A stretch of DNA of 64,000 nucleotides from Pseudomonadota bacterium (GCA_021801705.1 JAJYXP010000044.1:1-64000), one strand, 5' to 3'. Numbered from the stretch's first letter, positions 35,945-44,252 are shown. The notes: generated by a model not told the origin, from the letters alone. Program-made: numbers and translations.

Positions 35945-37486
35945 ATGAGTAATCGGAGGTTCGAAATGTATCAATATCGCCAAGCCCTGGTGCGGATGCG
36001 CCAGGGCGATGCCGACCGGGTGATCGCCCGGTCCGGCCTGATGGGGCGCAAGAAGCTCAAAGCCGTCCGCAAACAGGCCGCCCTACTCGGCTGGCTGTCC
36101 CCGGATATTCCCCTGCCCGACGACGGCACCCTTGCCGGCGCTTTCTCCCCGCCTGGCGAGGCGCCGGCATCCAGCGTCTCCTCGCTGGCGCCGTTTCGCG
36201 AGCGCGTGACCGCCTGGCACGCCGCCGGCGTCCAGGGCACGACCATCCACAGCGCGCTTACGCGCGAGCACGGCTTTGCCGGCAGCTATTCGTCGGTGCG
36301 ACGATTCCTGCAACAACTCGATGCCGCCAAGCCGCCCGAAGTGTCGATGCGCCTCACCTTCCAGCCCGGCGAAGCCGTCCAGGTCGATTTCGGCGCAAGC
36401 CCGCTCCTCACCGACGTCCACACTGGCGAGATCTTCAAGACCTGGTTCTTCGTCATGACCCTGTGCTGGTCCCGCCACCAGTACGTCGAGATGATCCCGG
36501 ATCAGACCGTCGCCACCTGGCTCTCCTGTCATCGCCGCGCCTTCGAATGGTTCGGCGGCGTGCCGGGGCGAGTCATTATCGACAACGCCAAGTGCGCCAT
36601 CACCAAGGCGTGCATTCACGACCCCGAGGTGCAGCGCTCCTATGCCGAGTTCGCCGAAGGCTATGGGTTCCGCATCGATCCCTGCCCGCCGCGCGACCCG
36701 CAGAAGAAAGGCATCGTCGAAGCCGGTGTGAAGTATGTGAAGCGTTCCTTCCTGCCGCTGCGCATCTTCCGCAGCCTCGCCGACGCCAACCGCCAGGCAC
36801 AGGAATGGGTGATGTCGGTCGCCGGCAACCGCTGTCACGGCACCACCCGCGAGCAGCCGCTGACCCGCTTCGCCGACGTGGAGCGGGCGCTTCTTGGCAA
36901 GTTGCCCGGCGTGCCGCCGAGGCTTTCGGTGTGGGCCAAGGTGAAGGTGCATCGCGACGCCCATGTGCAATACCTGCGCTGCCTGTATTCGGTGCCGTTC
37001 AAGCTGGTGGGCCTGTCTCTCTGGCTGAAGGCTACCGAGTCGACGCTCCAGCTCTACCGGGAGCATGAACTGGTCGCCACCCATGTGCGCCAGGCCAAGC
37101 CGGGAAGCCGTTCCACGGTGGCCGACCACATGCCGCCCGAGGCGCAGACCTGGCAGACGCAGGACACGCAGTGGTGCCTCCAGGAAGCCGAGCGCATCGG
37201 ACCGAGCTGTCATGCCTTGATCCATGCCCTGTTCAGCGACAAGGTGCTGGAGAACCTGCGGGCAGTGCAAGCGGTGCTGCGACTGGCGAAGAAGGTCGGG
37301 GCGGCACGCCTGAACGCCGCCTGTGCGCGGGCGATGGCCTTCGACCAGCCGCGGCTGCGGACGGTCAAGGCCATCCTCGCCAACGGGTTGGACAGCCAGG
37401 CCGAGCTGCAGACGTTCGATGCGCTGGCCGCAACGTATACCCAGGGCGGCCGCTTCTGCCGCGACACGTCATCCTTGTTGAATTGA
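35945..37486 (+). CDS. istA: IS21 transposase IstA
   Basis: The 513-residue protein has an N-terminal HTH (GVQGTTIHSALTREHG), then the DDE integrase core (VQVDFGASPLL with the first Asp, RVIIDNAKCAITKA with the second, and Glu in PRDPQKKGIVEAGVKYVKR). ATG 35945 gives the normal start MSNRRFEMYQYRQAL; an in-frame ATG at 35930 exists. It appears intact. Confidence 0.95.
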   Translation: MSNRRFEMYQYRQALVRMRQGDADRVIARSGLMGRKKLKAVRKQAALLGWLSPDIPLPDDGTLAGAFSPPGEAPASSVSSLAPFRERVTAWHAAGVQGTTIHSALTREHGFAGSYSSVRRFLQQLDAAKPPEVSMRLTFQPGEAVQVDFGASPLLTDVHTGEIFKTWFFVMTLCWSRHQYVEMIPDQTVATWLSCHRRAFEWFGGVPGRVIIDNAKCAITKACIHDPEVQRSYAEFAEGYGFRIDPCPPRDPQKKGIVEAGVKYVKRSFLPLRIFRSLADANRQAQEWVMSVAGNRCHGTTREQPLTRFADVERALLGKLPGVPPRLSVWAKVKVHRDAHVQYLRCLYSVPFKLVGLSLWLKATESTLQLYREHELVATHVRQAKPGSRSTVADHMPPEAQTWQTQDTQWCLQEAERIGPSCHALIHALFSDKVLENLRAVQAVLRLAKKVGAARLNAACARAMAFDQPRLRTVKAILANGLDSQAELQTFDALAATYTQGGRFCRDTSSLLN

Positions 37487-37494
37487 GGTACCCC

Positions 37495-38283
37495 ATGAAT
37501 CCCATTCCTGAACTCTCTCCGCTGCTCAAGCAACTGCGCCTGTCCGGCATTCTCGATTCTCTGGAGGCGCGCAACCGTCAGGCGGTTGACAGCCATCTGG
37601 CCTACACGGAATTCCTGGCGCTGCTGATCCAGGATGAGGTGGCGCGCCGGGAGCAGACCAAGCTGCAATCCCGGCTGCGCCGCGCCAGTTTCCGCTCGCA
37701 GAAGACGCTGGAGGGCTTTGACTTCGACCGTTTGCCGCAGCTCAACCGGAGTCTGGTGCATGATCTGGCAACCGGGCGCTACATCGAGGAGAAGGTGGCG
37801 GTGCTGATCGCCGGACCCTGCGGCACCGGCAAGAGCCATCTGGCGCAGGCGTTGGGCCATGGCGCGGTGCGCCAGGGCTATGATGTGCTGTTCACCACGC
37901 AAACCCAGTTGCTCGGCGGCCTGCACGGCGCCCGGGCCACCGGCAGCTATGAGCGGCGCTTCCAGCAGTTGGCTCGGGTGGATTTGCTGATTATTGACGA
38001 CTTCGGCCTGAAGCCGCTGCGTCCGCCCCAGGACGAGGATTTCCACGATCTGATCGCGGAGCGCTATGAGCGGACGGCGACGATCCTGACCAGCAACCTG
38101 GATTTCGGCGAGTGGGGCGACGCTTTCCCCGCAAACAAGATGCTCGGCGCGGCTACGCTGGATAGACTCCGTCATGCGGCCTACCGGGTTGTGCTGGACG
38201 GCGACAGTTTCCGCGCACCAAGGCCTATGCCGGAAACACCAAAACCATCACTTGCGAAAGGAGGAAAAACCACGCATTCTTAA
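37495..38283 (+). CDS. istB: IS21 helper ATPase IstB
   Basis: The 262-residue AAA+ protein has Walker A GPCGTGKSHLAQAL and Walker B LLIIDDFGL. IstB assists IstA in target selection. It begins 8 bases after the istA stop and has the family length, with an extended lysine-rich tail. Confidence 0.95.
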   Translation: MNPIPELSPLLKQLRLSGILDSLEARNRQAVDSHLAYTEFLALLIQDEVARREQTKLQSRLRRASFRSQKTLEGFDFDRLPQLNRSLVHDLATGRYIEEKVAVLIAGPCGTGKSHLAQALGHGAVRQGYDVLFTTQTQLLGGLHGARATGSYERRFQQLARVDLLIIDDFGLKPLRPPQDEDFHDLIAERYERTATILTSNLDFGEWGDAFPANKMLGAATLDRLRHAAYRVVLDGDSFRAPRPMPETPKPSLAKGGKTTHS

Positions 38284-38367
38284 CCCCGTTCGAGACCCCG
38301 ATTCGGGTGCTTCCAGGTGGCGCCATTAGGCCGATCTTGGGTGGCGCCATTGGGGTGATCCGTGACA

Positions 38368-38943
38368 GGTGGGGCAGTTTCAGCTTGTTTAGCCCTTGCA
38401 GGCACTTCCGCTTTCTCGCTCACGCTTTCGTTCTCTCTGTCTTTCCCGCTTCCACTTTCCTGCCTCCCTTTCCTCGGCGCGGCTTTCCTATTCCGCGCTT
38501 TTCCGGCTGCCTCTGCATGAGTTTAGGCTCCAGGGTTCGCCCCCCAGCATGACGCCAGTTTCCCGGCTGTTTCGCCTTGGTCTGCTTTTCAACCTTGCGG
38601 TACTACGAAGGCTCTGACTCCTGCTTCCCGTCACCTCGGGCGGCAGGTCTCCCCGCTTATCTCGTCACACCTTCCCAACGTTTCGCCTCCAACCACGCGG
38701 TGCGCCCCGGCATCGCTTTACACGCCAATATCAGCGTGCCGGGCGAGTTTCGGACTTCGCCATGAATGAGCAGGCTCGTCGTCGCACCCCGCCGAATCGA
38801 GTTCGTTATCCTGCGGACCGCCAGTTCGCTTCCGGTTGCTCTCCACCCCTCTTCACAGTGACGCAGTTACCTTCGGCTACGGAGTCTTGGCTTACTCCGA
38901 CACGGACTTCCACCGTGCAGATGTGACGCCTTTACGGGCGCAC
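38368..38943 (-). mobile_element. Probable 5' part of a group II intron, cut by IS21
   Basis: On the minus strand this begins GTGCGCCCGTAAAGGCGTCA, fitting the GUGYG 5' boundary of group II introns. It continues with no long ORF through GC-rich, structured sequence to a short start-like frame (MQRQPEKRGIGKPRRGKGGR from about 38518) that resembles the leader of a maturase ORF. The rest is lost at the IS21 end. The base directly before it on the minus strand closes the GGATTCCGGCTTTCGCCGGA hairpin of a family B element. Insertion after a hairpin is a habit of bacterial class C introns. Assignment is by remembered sequence style, not by a search. Confidence 0.55.
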
Positions 38944-39050
38944 TCATTCCGGCGAAAGCCGGAATCCAGAAAAATCAACAACCTGGACACCGGCTTTCGC
39001 CGGTGTGACGGTTCAACTCATCCATGCTTTTCACCGTGACTGACTACTAG
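38944..39050. repeat. MITE family B, copy 2 (left end missing)
   Basis: The core hairpins and the right terminus CACCGTGACTGACTACTAG are identical in form to copy 1. The left 35 bases are replaced by the group II intron-like sequence. Confidence 0.9.
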
Positions 39051-39168
39051 TTGTCAGTCAACTTAAAATGACTGTACGTTCTTTGTAGGTGCGAATTCAT
39101 TCGCACAGTTGGCCGAATGAATTCGGCCCTACAAGAAAATCACGCAAATTCAACATGACTGACTACTT
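39050..39168. repeat. MITE family A, copy 4 (complete)
   Basis: It runs from GTTGTCAGTCAACTTAAAAT to CAACATGACTGACTACTTA. Its right end overlaps the stop codon of the GIY-YIG gene. Confidence 0.92.
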
Positions 39169-39424
39169 AGGATGAATTGTAGCGCAACAAGGCCAATTTG
39201 GTGGTGCGCGGCAAGCGCTTGACCGCCATCTCGCGCCGGGAGGCGGCGGCACGGTCCGCATGGGGCTCGGCGTAGACCAGTTGCACCGGCAAACGGCTGC
39301 GCGTGTACTTCGAGGCCGTGCCGTTGTTGTGCGCCGCCAGGCGCTTTTCCAGGTCGTTGGTGATGCCGGTGTACAGCGTGCCGTCGGCGCATTCCAGCAG
39401 GTAGCAATGCCACTGCGCCGTCAA
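39167..39424 (-). CDS. GIY-YIG nuclease-domain protein
   Basis: The 85-residue single-domain protein starts MTAQWHCYLLECADGTLYTG and has ITNDLEKRLAAHNNG, the UvrC-like GIY-YIG motif of the YhbQ type. Its function is unknown; such proteins may cleave DNA. Its start overlaps the lnt stop (ATGA). Its last codons and stop come from the adjacent MITE, so its C terminus was probably altered by that insertion. Confidence 0.88.
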   Translation of the reverse strand: MTAQWHCYLLECADGTLYTGITNDLEKRLAAHNNGTASKYTRSRLPVQLVYAEPHADRAAASRREMAVKRLPRTTKLALLRYNSS

Positions 39425-40983
39425 TTGCGCCGCCCCGGTTTACTCCTGGCTCGGGCAGACACGGCCTGGCCCGCCAGCCAGTTTCCGGCGAACAACAATC
39501 CCAGCAGTCCCAGCACGGGCGCATTACCCCATTGCACATAAGGCGTCGCGCCGGCAAAGCCCTGCGCCTCGCCTTCCAGCCGGACGGCCGTGAATTCGCG
39601 CGCCCGCTTCACCACCTCGCCGCGCTGGTTGATGATGGCGGTAATCCCCGTATTGGTGGCGCGCAGCATGGTGCGCCCGGTTTCCAGCGCGCGCATCTGG
39701 GAAATCTGGAGATGCTGCCAGGGCGCGAGTGTATCGCCGAACCAGGCATCGTTGCTGACGTTGACCAGCATGGATGCCTGCGGCAACTGGCGTATCATCT
39801 CCTCGCCGAACACGTCCTCGTAGCACACCGCCATCGCGACCTTCTGCCCTGCCGCCTGCAGCAGGGGCTGGACTTCATCCCCGCGGGAGAAATCCGACAG
39901 CGGAATGTGCAGCACATGGATAACCCAGCCGAAAATCGGCTTGAGCGGAATATATTCGCCGAACGGCACCAGATGGTGCTTGCGGTAGACCTGCACCGGC
40001 CCGCTGCCGGCGCTGATCACGCTGTTGTAATACGCCCGCTGCCCGGAATACTCCGGCACGCCGACGAGGACATCGCCGTCCTGCTTGCGCGCTTGCCCCG
40101 CCAGCATTTCGAGATAAGGCAGCGGCAACTGATGGAGAAACATCGGCAGCGCGGTTTCCGGCAGCACGATCAGGCGCCCCGTGCTCTGCAGCGTCATCGA
40201 AAGATACGTGTCCAGCGTGCTTTTCGCCTTGTCCTCGCGCCATTTGAGCTCCTGCGGGATATTGCCCTGGAGCAGGCTGACCTTCACCGGCAAGCCGTCC
40301 GGCCTGACCCATTCGACCTGCTTCAGGGCAAAGCCGGCCACGGCCAGCGCCAATATCAGCGCGGCTGGCAGCAGGTCGCGCCCGCCTCCCTTTTGCCTGC
40401 GCAGCCAGGTGTCCGCCACCAGCGCCAGCGCCCCCGCGCATAGCGCGCTCGCCAGCGACACCCCATACACCCCGAGCAGCGGCGCGAAACCGGCAAGAGG
40501 GCTCGCCGGCACCTGGGAATAGCCCAGCGCCAGCCAGGGGAAACCGGTCATTATCCATCCCCGCACCCATTCCATCAGCACCCACAAGGCCGGAATCAGG
40601 AGCAGCGCCCGCCGCCTGGTCGCCCCGCCGGGGCCGGCCTGCAACAGGCCTGCCAGCGCGGGAAACAGGGCCAGCACGGCACAGAACAGCAGCGTTGCCG
40701 CGACCGCGAGCGCCATCGGCATGCCACCGAACTCGTGTATGCTGACATACACCCAGCTCACCCCGGCGCCGAAGAAACCCAGCCCGAAGGCGAAACCGGT
40801 ATAGGCCGCGGAAAGGCGTGAAGGCGCGTGCGCAAAAAGCAGGAACAGCGCCGCCAGCGTCAGCAGGGGCAGGAAGGCCAGGTAATCCGGCGCGAAGCCG
40901 GAAACGGTGAGCGCCCCCAGCACCAAAGCGGAGGCCCATTGAACCGGCCGTTGTGTGAAAAAGGTTTTCCCGGTGAAAGCCAT
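39421..40983 (-). CDS. lnt: Apolipoprotein N-acyltransferase
   Basis: The 520-residue protein has about six to eight N-terminal transmembrane helices, then a periplasmic nitrilase-like domain. Catalytic residues are visible: Glu in VLPETALPMF, Lys in YRKHHLVPFGEYIP and Cys in VAMAVCYEDVFGEEMI. It N-acylates outer-membrane lipoproteins. It is coupled to the GIY-YIG gene. It is usually near ybeY/corC, which are not seen here. Confidence 0.96.
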   Translation of the reverse strand: MAFTGKTFFTQRPVQWASALVLGALTVSGFAPDYLAFLPLLTLAALFLLFAHAPSRLSAAYTGFAFGLGFFGAGVSWVYVSIHEFGGMPMALAVAATLLFCAVLALFPALAGLLQAGPGGATRRRALLLIPALWVLMEWVRGWIMTGFPWLALGYSQVPASPLAGFAPLLGVYGVSLASALCAGALALVADTWLRRQKGGGRDLLPAALILALAVAGFALKQVEWVRPDGLPVKVSLLQGNIPQELKWREDKAKSTLDTYLSMTLQSTGRLIVLPETALPMFLHQLPLPYLEMLAGQARKQDGDVLVGVPEYSGQRAYYNSVISAGSGPVQVYRKHHLVPFGEYIPLKPIFGWVIHVLHIPLSDFSRGDEVQPLLQAAGQKVAMAVCYEDVFGEEMIRQLPQASMLVNVSNDAWFGDTLAPWQHLQISQMRALETGRTMLRATNTGITAIINQRGEVVKRAREFTAVRLEGEAQGFAGATPYVQWGNAPVLGLLGLLFAGNWLAGQAVSARARSKPGRRN

Positions 40984-41067
40984 TTTATTGTGCTTGAAAA
41001 AGGCAAAGCGATGCGTTTGACCGGGCTGATTATACGGCGTAAGGCGCTGGATTAGACATTATTTAAC

Positions 41068-41357
41068 CTAGAAACCGCGGTTGGACGGGGTGGAGTGTGC
41101 GATTTTTGGGGCGCAGGGCAAGGCGCAACGACGCGGAATGGTTACTCCATTCCAAGGAGTTGCACCCGTAAAGGGCATCCCCGCCGGGAGTGGCAGCAAA
41201 GCTGCTCGCTCCGGCGAGACAACGCCGCCATGCGCCGCAAAAATCGTGCAATCCACCCCGTAGCGGCCTCACCAAACGGGCGAACCCATAACTTACGAAG
41301 AAATTTAATATAATCATGGCATTGAGAGTCTAGCGAAGCGGTCAACTGCGGTTTCTA
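41068..41357. repeat. MITE family C, 290 bp, CTAGAAACCGC termini
   Basis: Termini are CTAGAAACCGCGGTTGGAC and the mirror GTCAACTGCGGTTTCTAG. An inner pair GGACGGGGTGGAGTG / CAATCCACCCCGT strengthens the fold. No protein gene inside; the open frames are short and low-scoring. It occurs once in this window and touches a family B element. Confidence 0.8.
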
Positions 41358-41499
41358 GTAGTCAGTCACGGTGAAAAGCATGGATGAGTTGAACCGTCAC
41401 ACCGGCGAAAGCCGGTGTCCAGGTTGTTGATTTTTCTGGATTCCGGCTTTCGCCGGAATGACGAGATTGTCCACCGGTTTCAATATGACTGACTACTAG
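41355..41499. repeat. MITE family B, copy 3 (complete, opposite orientation)
   Basis: It runs from TAGTAGTCAGTCACGGTGAA to CAATATGACTGACTACTAG. It is the reverse of copy 1. It truncates the gene fragment to its right. Confidence 0.92.
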
Positions 41500-41669
41500 C
41501 GCTGTGGCTGGTGGGTCGCGCCTGGGCGGCGAAATATGCGCTTGCCCAGACGTTTTATAGCTACCGCAAGAGCCGCTTTGTCTTCACCGAATCCTGGTTT
41601 TCGTTCGGACCATTTCGCCACTGGAACTATCTCGAACTGCCGGTTTATAATAAGCCGCCCGGCCCATGA
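41499..41669 (+). pseudogene. 3' fragment of an unidentified gene, cut by a MITE
   Basis: A 56-codon frame without a start (LWLVGRAWAAKYALAQTFYS, then ESWFSFGPFRHWNYLELPVY) ends in TGA at 41667-41669. Codon use looks genuine and there is a dense aromatic pattern, but I do not recognise the family. The 5' part is replaced by the family B element. Confidence 0.55.
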
Positions 41670-41729
41670 GTATCTTCAGTACGCGTGCCGATGCGAACAT
41701 TATGATTCATGCGAGATATTGGCGGTTTT

Positions 41730-42665
41730 ATGAAAGATTCATGGAAAGACAGCATCTATCTGCAACGTGAAGAACTGGCGCGCAAGCTGCACGAACCGCT
41801 GGCCCGCCTGGCCGGGCTATGTGCGCCGGCATGGGGCGACCGCGAGAAACTGGACGCGATTCTCACGGAAGGTTTCGCCAGTATCCCGCACTGCTCATCC
41901 CTGTACTGCCTGGGCACCGACGGTGTTCAGATTTGCGACAACGTCAGCCAGGCGGGGATAGTGCCCGGAGACTTCGGACGCGACCGCTCCCAGCGCCCGT
42001 ACATGAAGGAAGCGGTGCCGAGCTGGGGGTTTCTGCTCTCCGATGCCTACATCGGCTTGCTGAAACGCCGTCCGTCGCTTACGGCCCTGCAGATCGTGCG
42101 CGCTGATTCCCACACACTGGGCTATCTCGGCGCCGACTTTGACTTGCGCGATCTGCCGGTCACATCGGAACTCTACGATGAGCCAGGCTATTGGCGGCAG
42201 GTGAAAGGCGATCCGGCGATACGCGGGGGGGTCTTTCAACAGTGCCGCATCGAAAGCCCGATGGACAGCAATATGGAGCAGGCGTTAGCCATCCTGGAGG
42301 AACTGCTGACACAGCGCGGCGTTTTTCAGTGCCAGATACACTTTTCCAGCAGCCAGGCGACAATCTGGACCGTGGATGATCCGTTCCGCTACCGCATGCT
42401 GGATCACGAGGCATTGAACGATCCGGACATCTGCCTTGTATTTCCGTCGCGCCCCTATCCGGCCGATGCAGCGATCCAGCAGGTCGACATCAAGCGGATT
42501 CTGGACACCATGCAATCCCTGCGTCTCACCGACCCGACCTTCTATCTGCGCACGGCCTCGATCAACATTTTTAACGGCATGGTCAGCCTGACCTTCTCCT
42601 GCGATGGATCGCACTACATGCCCTACGTTGAGTTTCTGCTGAAGGACACGTCGTTCTGGTTCTGA
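41730..42665 (+). CDS. PDC (Cache-like) sensor-domain protein
   Basis: The 311-residue protein contains FGRDRSQRPYMKEAVPSWGF and LLSDAYIGLLKRRPSLTALQ, a PDC/Cache-type ligand-sensor pattern like that of chemoreceptor and GGDEF input domains. There is no signal peptide or transmembrane helix, and no output domain follows, so it is a soluble stand-alone sensor. Start MKDSWKDSIYLQREELARKL (41730) is preferred over 41709. Ligand and partner are unknown. Confidence 0.75.
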   Translation: MKDSWKDSIYLQREELARKLHEPLARLAGLCAPAWGDREKLDAILTEGFASIPHCSSLYCLGTDGVQICDNVSQAGIVPGDFGRDRSQRPYMKEAVPSWGFLLSDAYIGLLKRRPSLTALQIVRADSHTLGYLGADFDLRDLPVTSELYDEPGYWRQVKGDPAIRGGVFQQCRIESPMDSNMEQALAILEELLTQRGVFQCQIHFSSSQATIWTVDDPFRYRMLDHEALNDPDICLVFPSRPYPADAAIQQVDIKRILDTMQSLRLTDPTFYLRTASINIFNGMVSLTFSCDGSHYMPYVEFLLKDTSFWF

Positions 42666-42869
42666 GTCAGTAGGGAAAAAAGGGCCACGAGCAGGAAAAA
42701 TACCGGATTCAGTCGTGGCAGGCTAATGCTTTGGTTGTGCGTTCCCTGGTGAGCTTGCGGGGCATCGACTTTGCCAAGAGTCGAGACGAACGCCTTTCTG
42801 TCGGTGCTGCCGCCGCGGCTGTCGGAGGAAGAGATTTGTTATCTACCGGCTGCAGTGGATGACCCGGTG

Positions 42870-43266
42870 ACGCGACCAAAGCGAAGGAGCGCGACCGCCG
42901 CAACATTTATATGCCGGCGCTGGTGCGGGTGGCCAGGCTGCCGGACACAAAGAACGGCACTGTGCGCAACGTGCCGCCATCCCCTGCTGCAGTGGAAGCT
43001 ATCAAGGGCTTGCCCAGAGCCATCAGTGGACCGGTGTTCGCTACAACTGCCAGTGCGGTCAAACAATCGTGGGTGAGGGCGGTTGCCAGGGCGCGGCGGA
43101 ATTACCCGGCAGACTGCAAGACCACCGGACGGGAGCTGATTGCTGGATTTCTCTATAATCTGACGTTCCACGATCTGCGCCACGAAGGCACCAGCCGCCT
43201 GGCCGAATTTTTCCCCATGCACAAGCTCGTGAAAATAACGGGGCACAAGGATTCGCGAATGTCGGC
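42870..43266 (+). pseudogene. Tyrosine integrase remnant
   Basis: The frame reads AKERDRRNIYM, then LPDTKNGTVRNVPPSPAAVE and DLRHEGTSRLAEFFPMHKLV, the H-X-X-R region of a tyrosine recombinase, up to ITGHKDSRMS. The nucleophile Tyr region is replaced by MITE family D at 43267. The N-terminal domain is not readable upstream (42666-42870 shows only scraps). Inactive. Confidence 0.8.
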
Positions 43267-43562
43267 TAGTGTCGCGTCATGCATAATCCTAAAAACCGCC
43301 ATTAGCCACGGATGGACACGGATTTACACAGATAAAACAATGCGTTGTGGAAAATTTGCCATTCACCTGAAAGGTGCGCAGGACGAGAAAGGCAACTCAT
43401 CTCATTGATAATCTGTGTAAATCCGTGTCCATCCGTGGCTGAACTGCTTTTTATAGCATAATTTGTCGTATGTGTATCACCAATAAAAATCAGTTTTATC
43501 TATATATTTTATATGGTTACTGAAATCATCTTATTCGTCGTTTTATACGTGACACGACACTA
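43267..43562. repeat. MITE family D, 296 bp, TAGTGTCGCGTCA termini, with a nested repeat
   Basis: Termini are TAGTGTCGCGTCATGCATAA (43267-43286) and TTATACGTGACACGACACTA (43543-43562). Nested inside is a second palindrome at 43305-43440: GCCACGGATGGACACGGATT and its mirror AATCCGTGTCCATCCGTGGC. AT-rich remainder, no gene. Confidence 0.85.
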
Positions 43563-43567
43563 ATCTG

Positions 43568-43744
43568 ATGGCCAAATACAGCGTCAATGAGGAGCAAGAG
43601 CCTGGGCCGGATGGCGTATTTATACCAAAAAGTATCTGTTTGCCGGTGTTTAGGATGTCGTTGATAGTGATTGGCATAATTTACATTATGTCAGCACAAA
43701 ATAGACAAAAACAAGCGCTTCAGGTTTTATTTTTTCACATTTAA
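43568..43744 (+). CDS. Possible 58-residue membrane peptide
   Basis: ATG 43568 opens a frame MAKYSVNEEQEPGPDGVFIP with one hydrophobic segment (MSLIVIGIIYIMS) and a TAA stop. There is no clear ribosome site and no family resemblance. It starts 5 bases after the family D element. It could be chance. Confidence 0.2.
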   Translation: MAKYSVNEEQEPGPDGVFIPKSICLPVFRMSLIVIGIIYIMSAQNRQKQALQVLFFHI

Positions 43745-43916
43745 TCAAATGAATAGCATGATTATCTTCTTTCCTGCGGAAGGGAGAAGCAATTGAGGAG
43801 TGGGGAACAATTCGGGAACGGATAAACTGGAATATAAGCAGAATAAACGGAAACAATACGGGAACAGTGGGAACGCTAAAACGGCATTTTTGCTTAAATT
43901 AAGAGGCTGCTGCAGA

Positions 43917-43947
43917 AATAAAAAAACCGCCTGAGTGGCGGTTTTAT
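43917..43947 (-). terminator. Rho-independent terminator of the tRNA operon
   Basis: On the minus strand an AACCGCC / GGCGGTT stem is followed by a T-run, 15 bases beyond tRNA-His. The 170 bases to its left hold nothing recognisable. Confidence 0.88.
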
Positions 43948-43959
43948 TTGATGAATTAG

Positions 43960-44036
43960 TGGGGTGGCTGATGGGGCTCGAACCCACGACAACCGGAATC
44001 ACAATCCGGGACTCTACCAACTGAGCTACAGCCACC
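43960..44036 (-). tRNA. tRNA-His (anticodon GTG)
   Basis: The 77-nt gene has encoded CCA and the extra 5' G-1 opposite C73 typical of tRNA-His. The anticodon stem-loop reads CCGGATTGTGATTCCGG, the T arm GTGGGTTCGAGCCCCAT. Last of three clustered tRNA genes. Confidence 0.95.
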
Positions 44037-44082
44037 ATTAAAACTTTGCATTTCCTGCCAGTGCGTGTTGCCAAGGCTTTTA

Positions 44083-44159
44083 TGGCCTGCCCGACAGGAA
44101 TCGAACCTGTAACCCCCAGCTTAGAAGGCTGGTGCTCTATCCGGTTGAGCTACGGGCAG
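44083..44159 (-). tRNA. tRNA-Arg (anticodon TCT)
   Basis: 77 nt with encoded CCA. Acceptor CTGCCCG / CGGGCAG; anticodon stem-loop CCAGCCTTCTAAGCTGG; T arm ACAGGTTCGATTCCTGT. Confidence 0.94.
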
Positions 44160-44175
44160 ATTGTCGGACAAATCC

Positions 44176-44252
44176 TGGTCGGGGTGGAGAGATTCGAACT
44201 CCCGACATCCTGGTCCCAAACCAGGCGCGCTACCAGGCTACGCTACACCCCG
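44176..44252 (-). tRNA. tRNA-Pro (anticodon TGG)
   Basis: 77 nt with encoded CCA. Acceptor CGGGGTG / CACCCCG; anticodon stem-loop CCTGGTTTGGGACCAGG; T arm GGGAGTTCGAATCTCTC. First of the Pro-Arg-His cluster. Confidence 0.95.

Larger units (their letters stand above)
35751..38367 (+). mobile_element. IS21-family insertion sequence
   Basis: The ends are TGTCACGGATCGCCCCATAG and the mirror of TGTCACGGATCACCCCAATG; the left end carries repeated GGCGCCA words and the right end GGCGCCATT words, typical of IS21 multiple terminal repeats. It is 2617 bp with intact istA and istB. No 4-8-bp target duplication is visible (GTATAAC on the left, GGTGGGG on the right), suggesting a rearrangement after insertion. 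Confidence 0.92.

Noticed and set aside
38307-38765. Short plus-strand frames to the right of IS21
   Set aside because: No ribosome sites or families. They read as antisense of intron-like non-coding RNA sequence.
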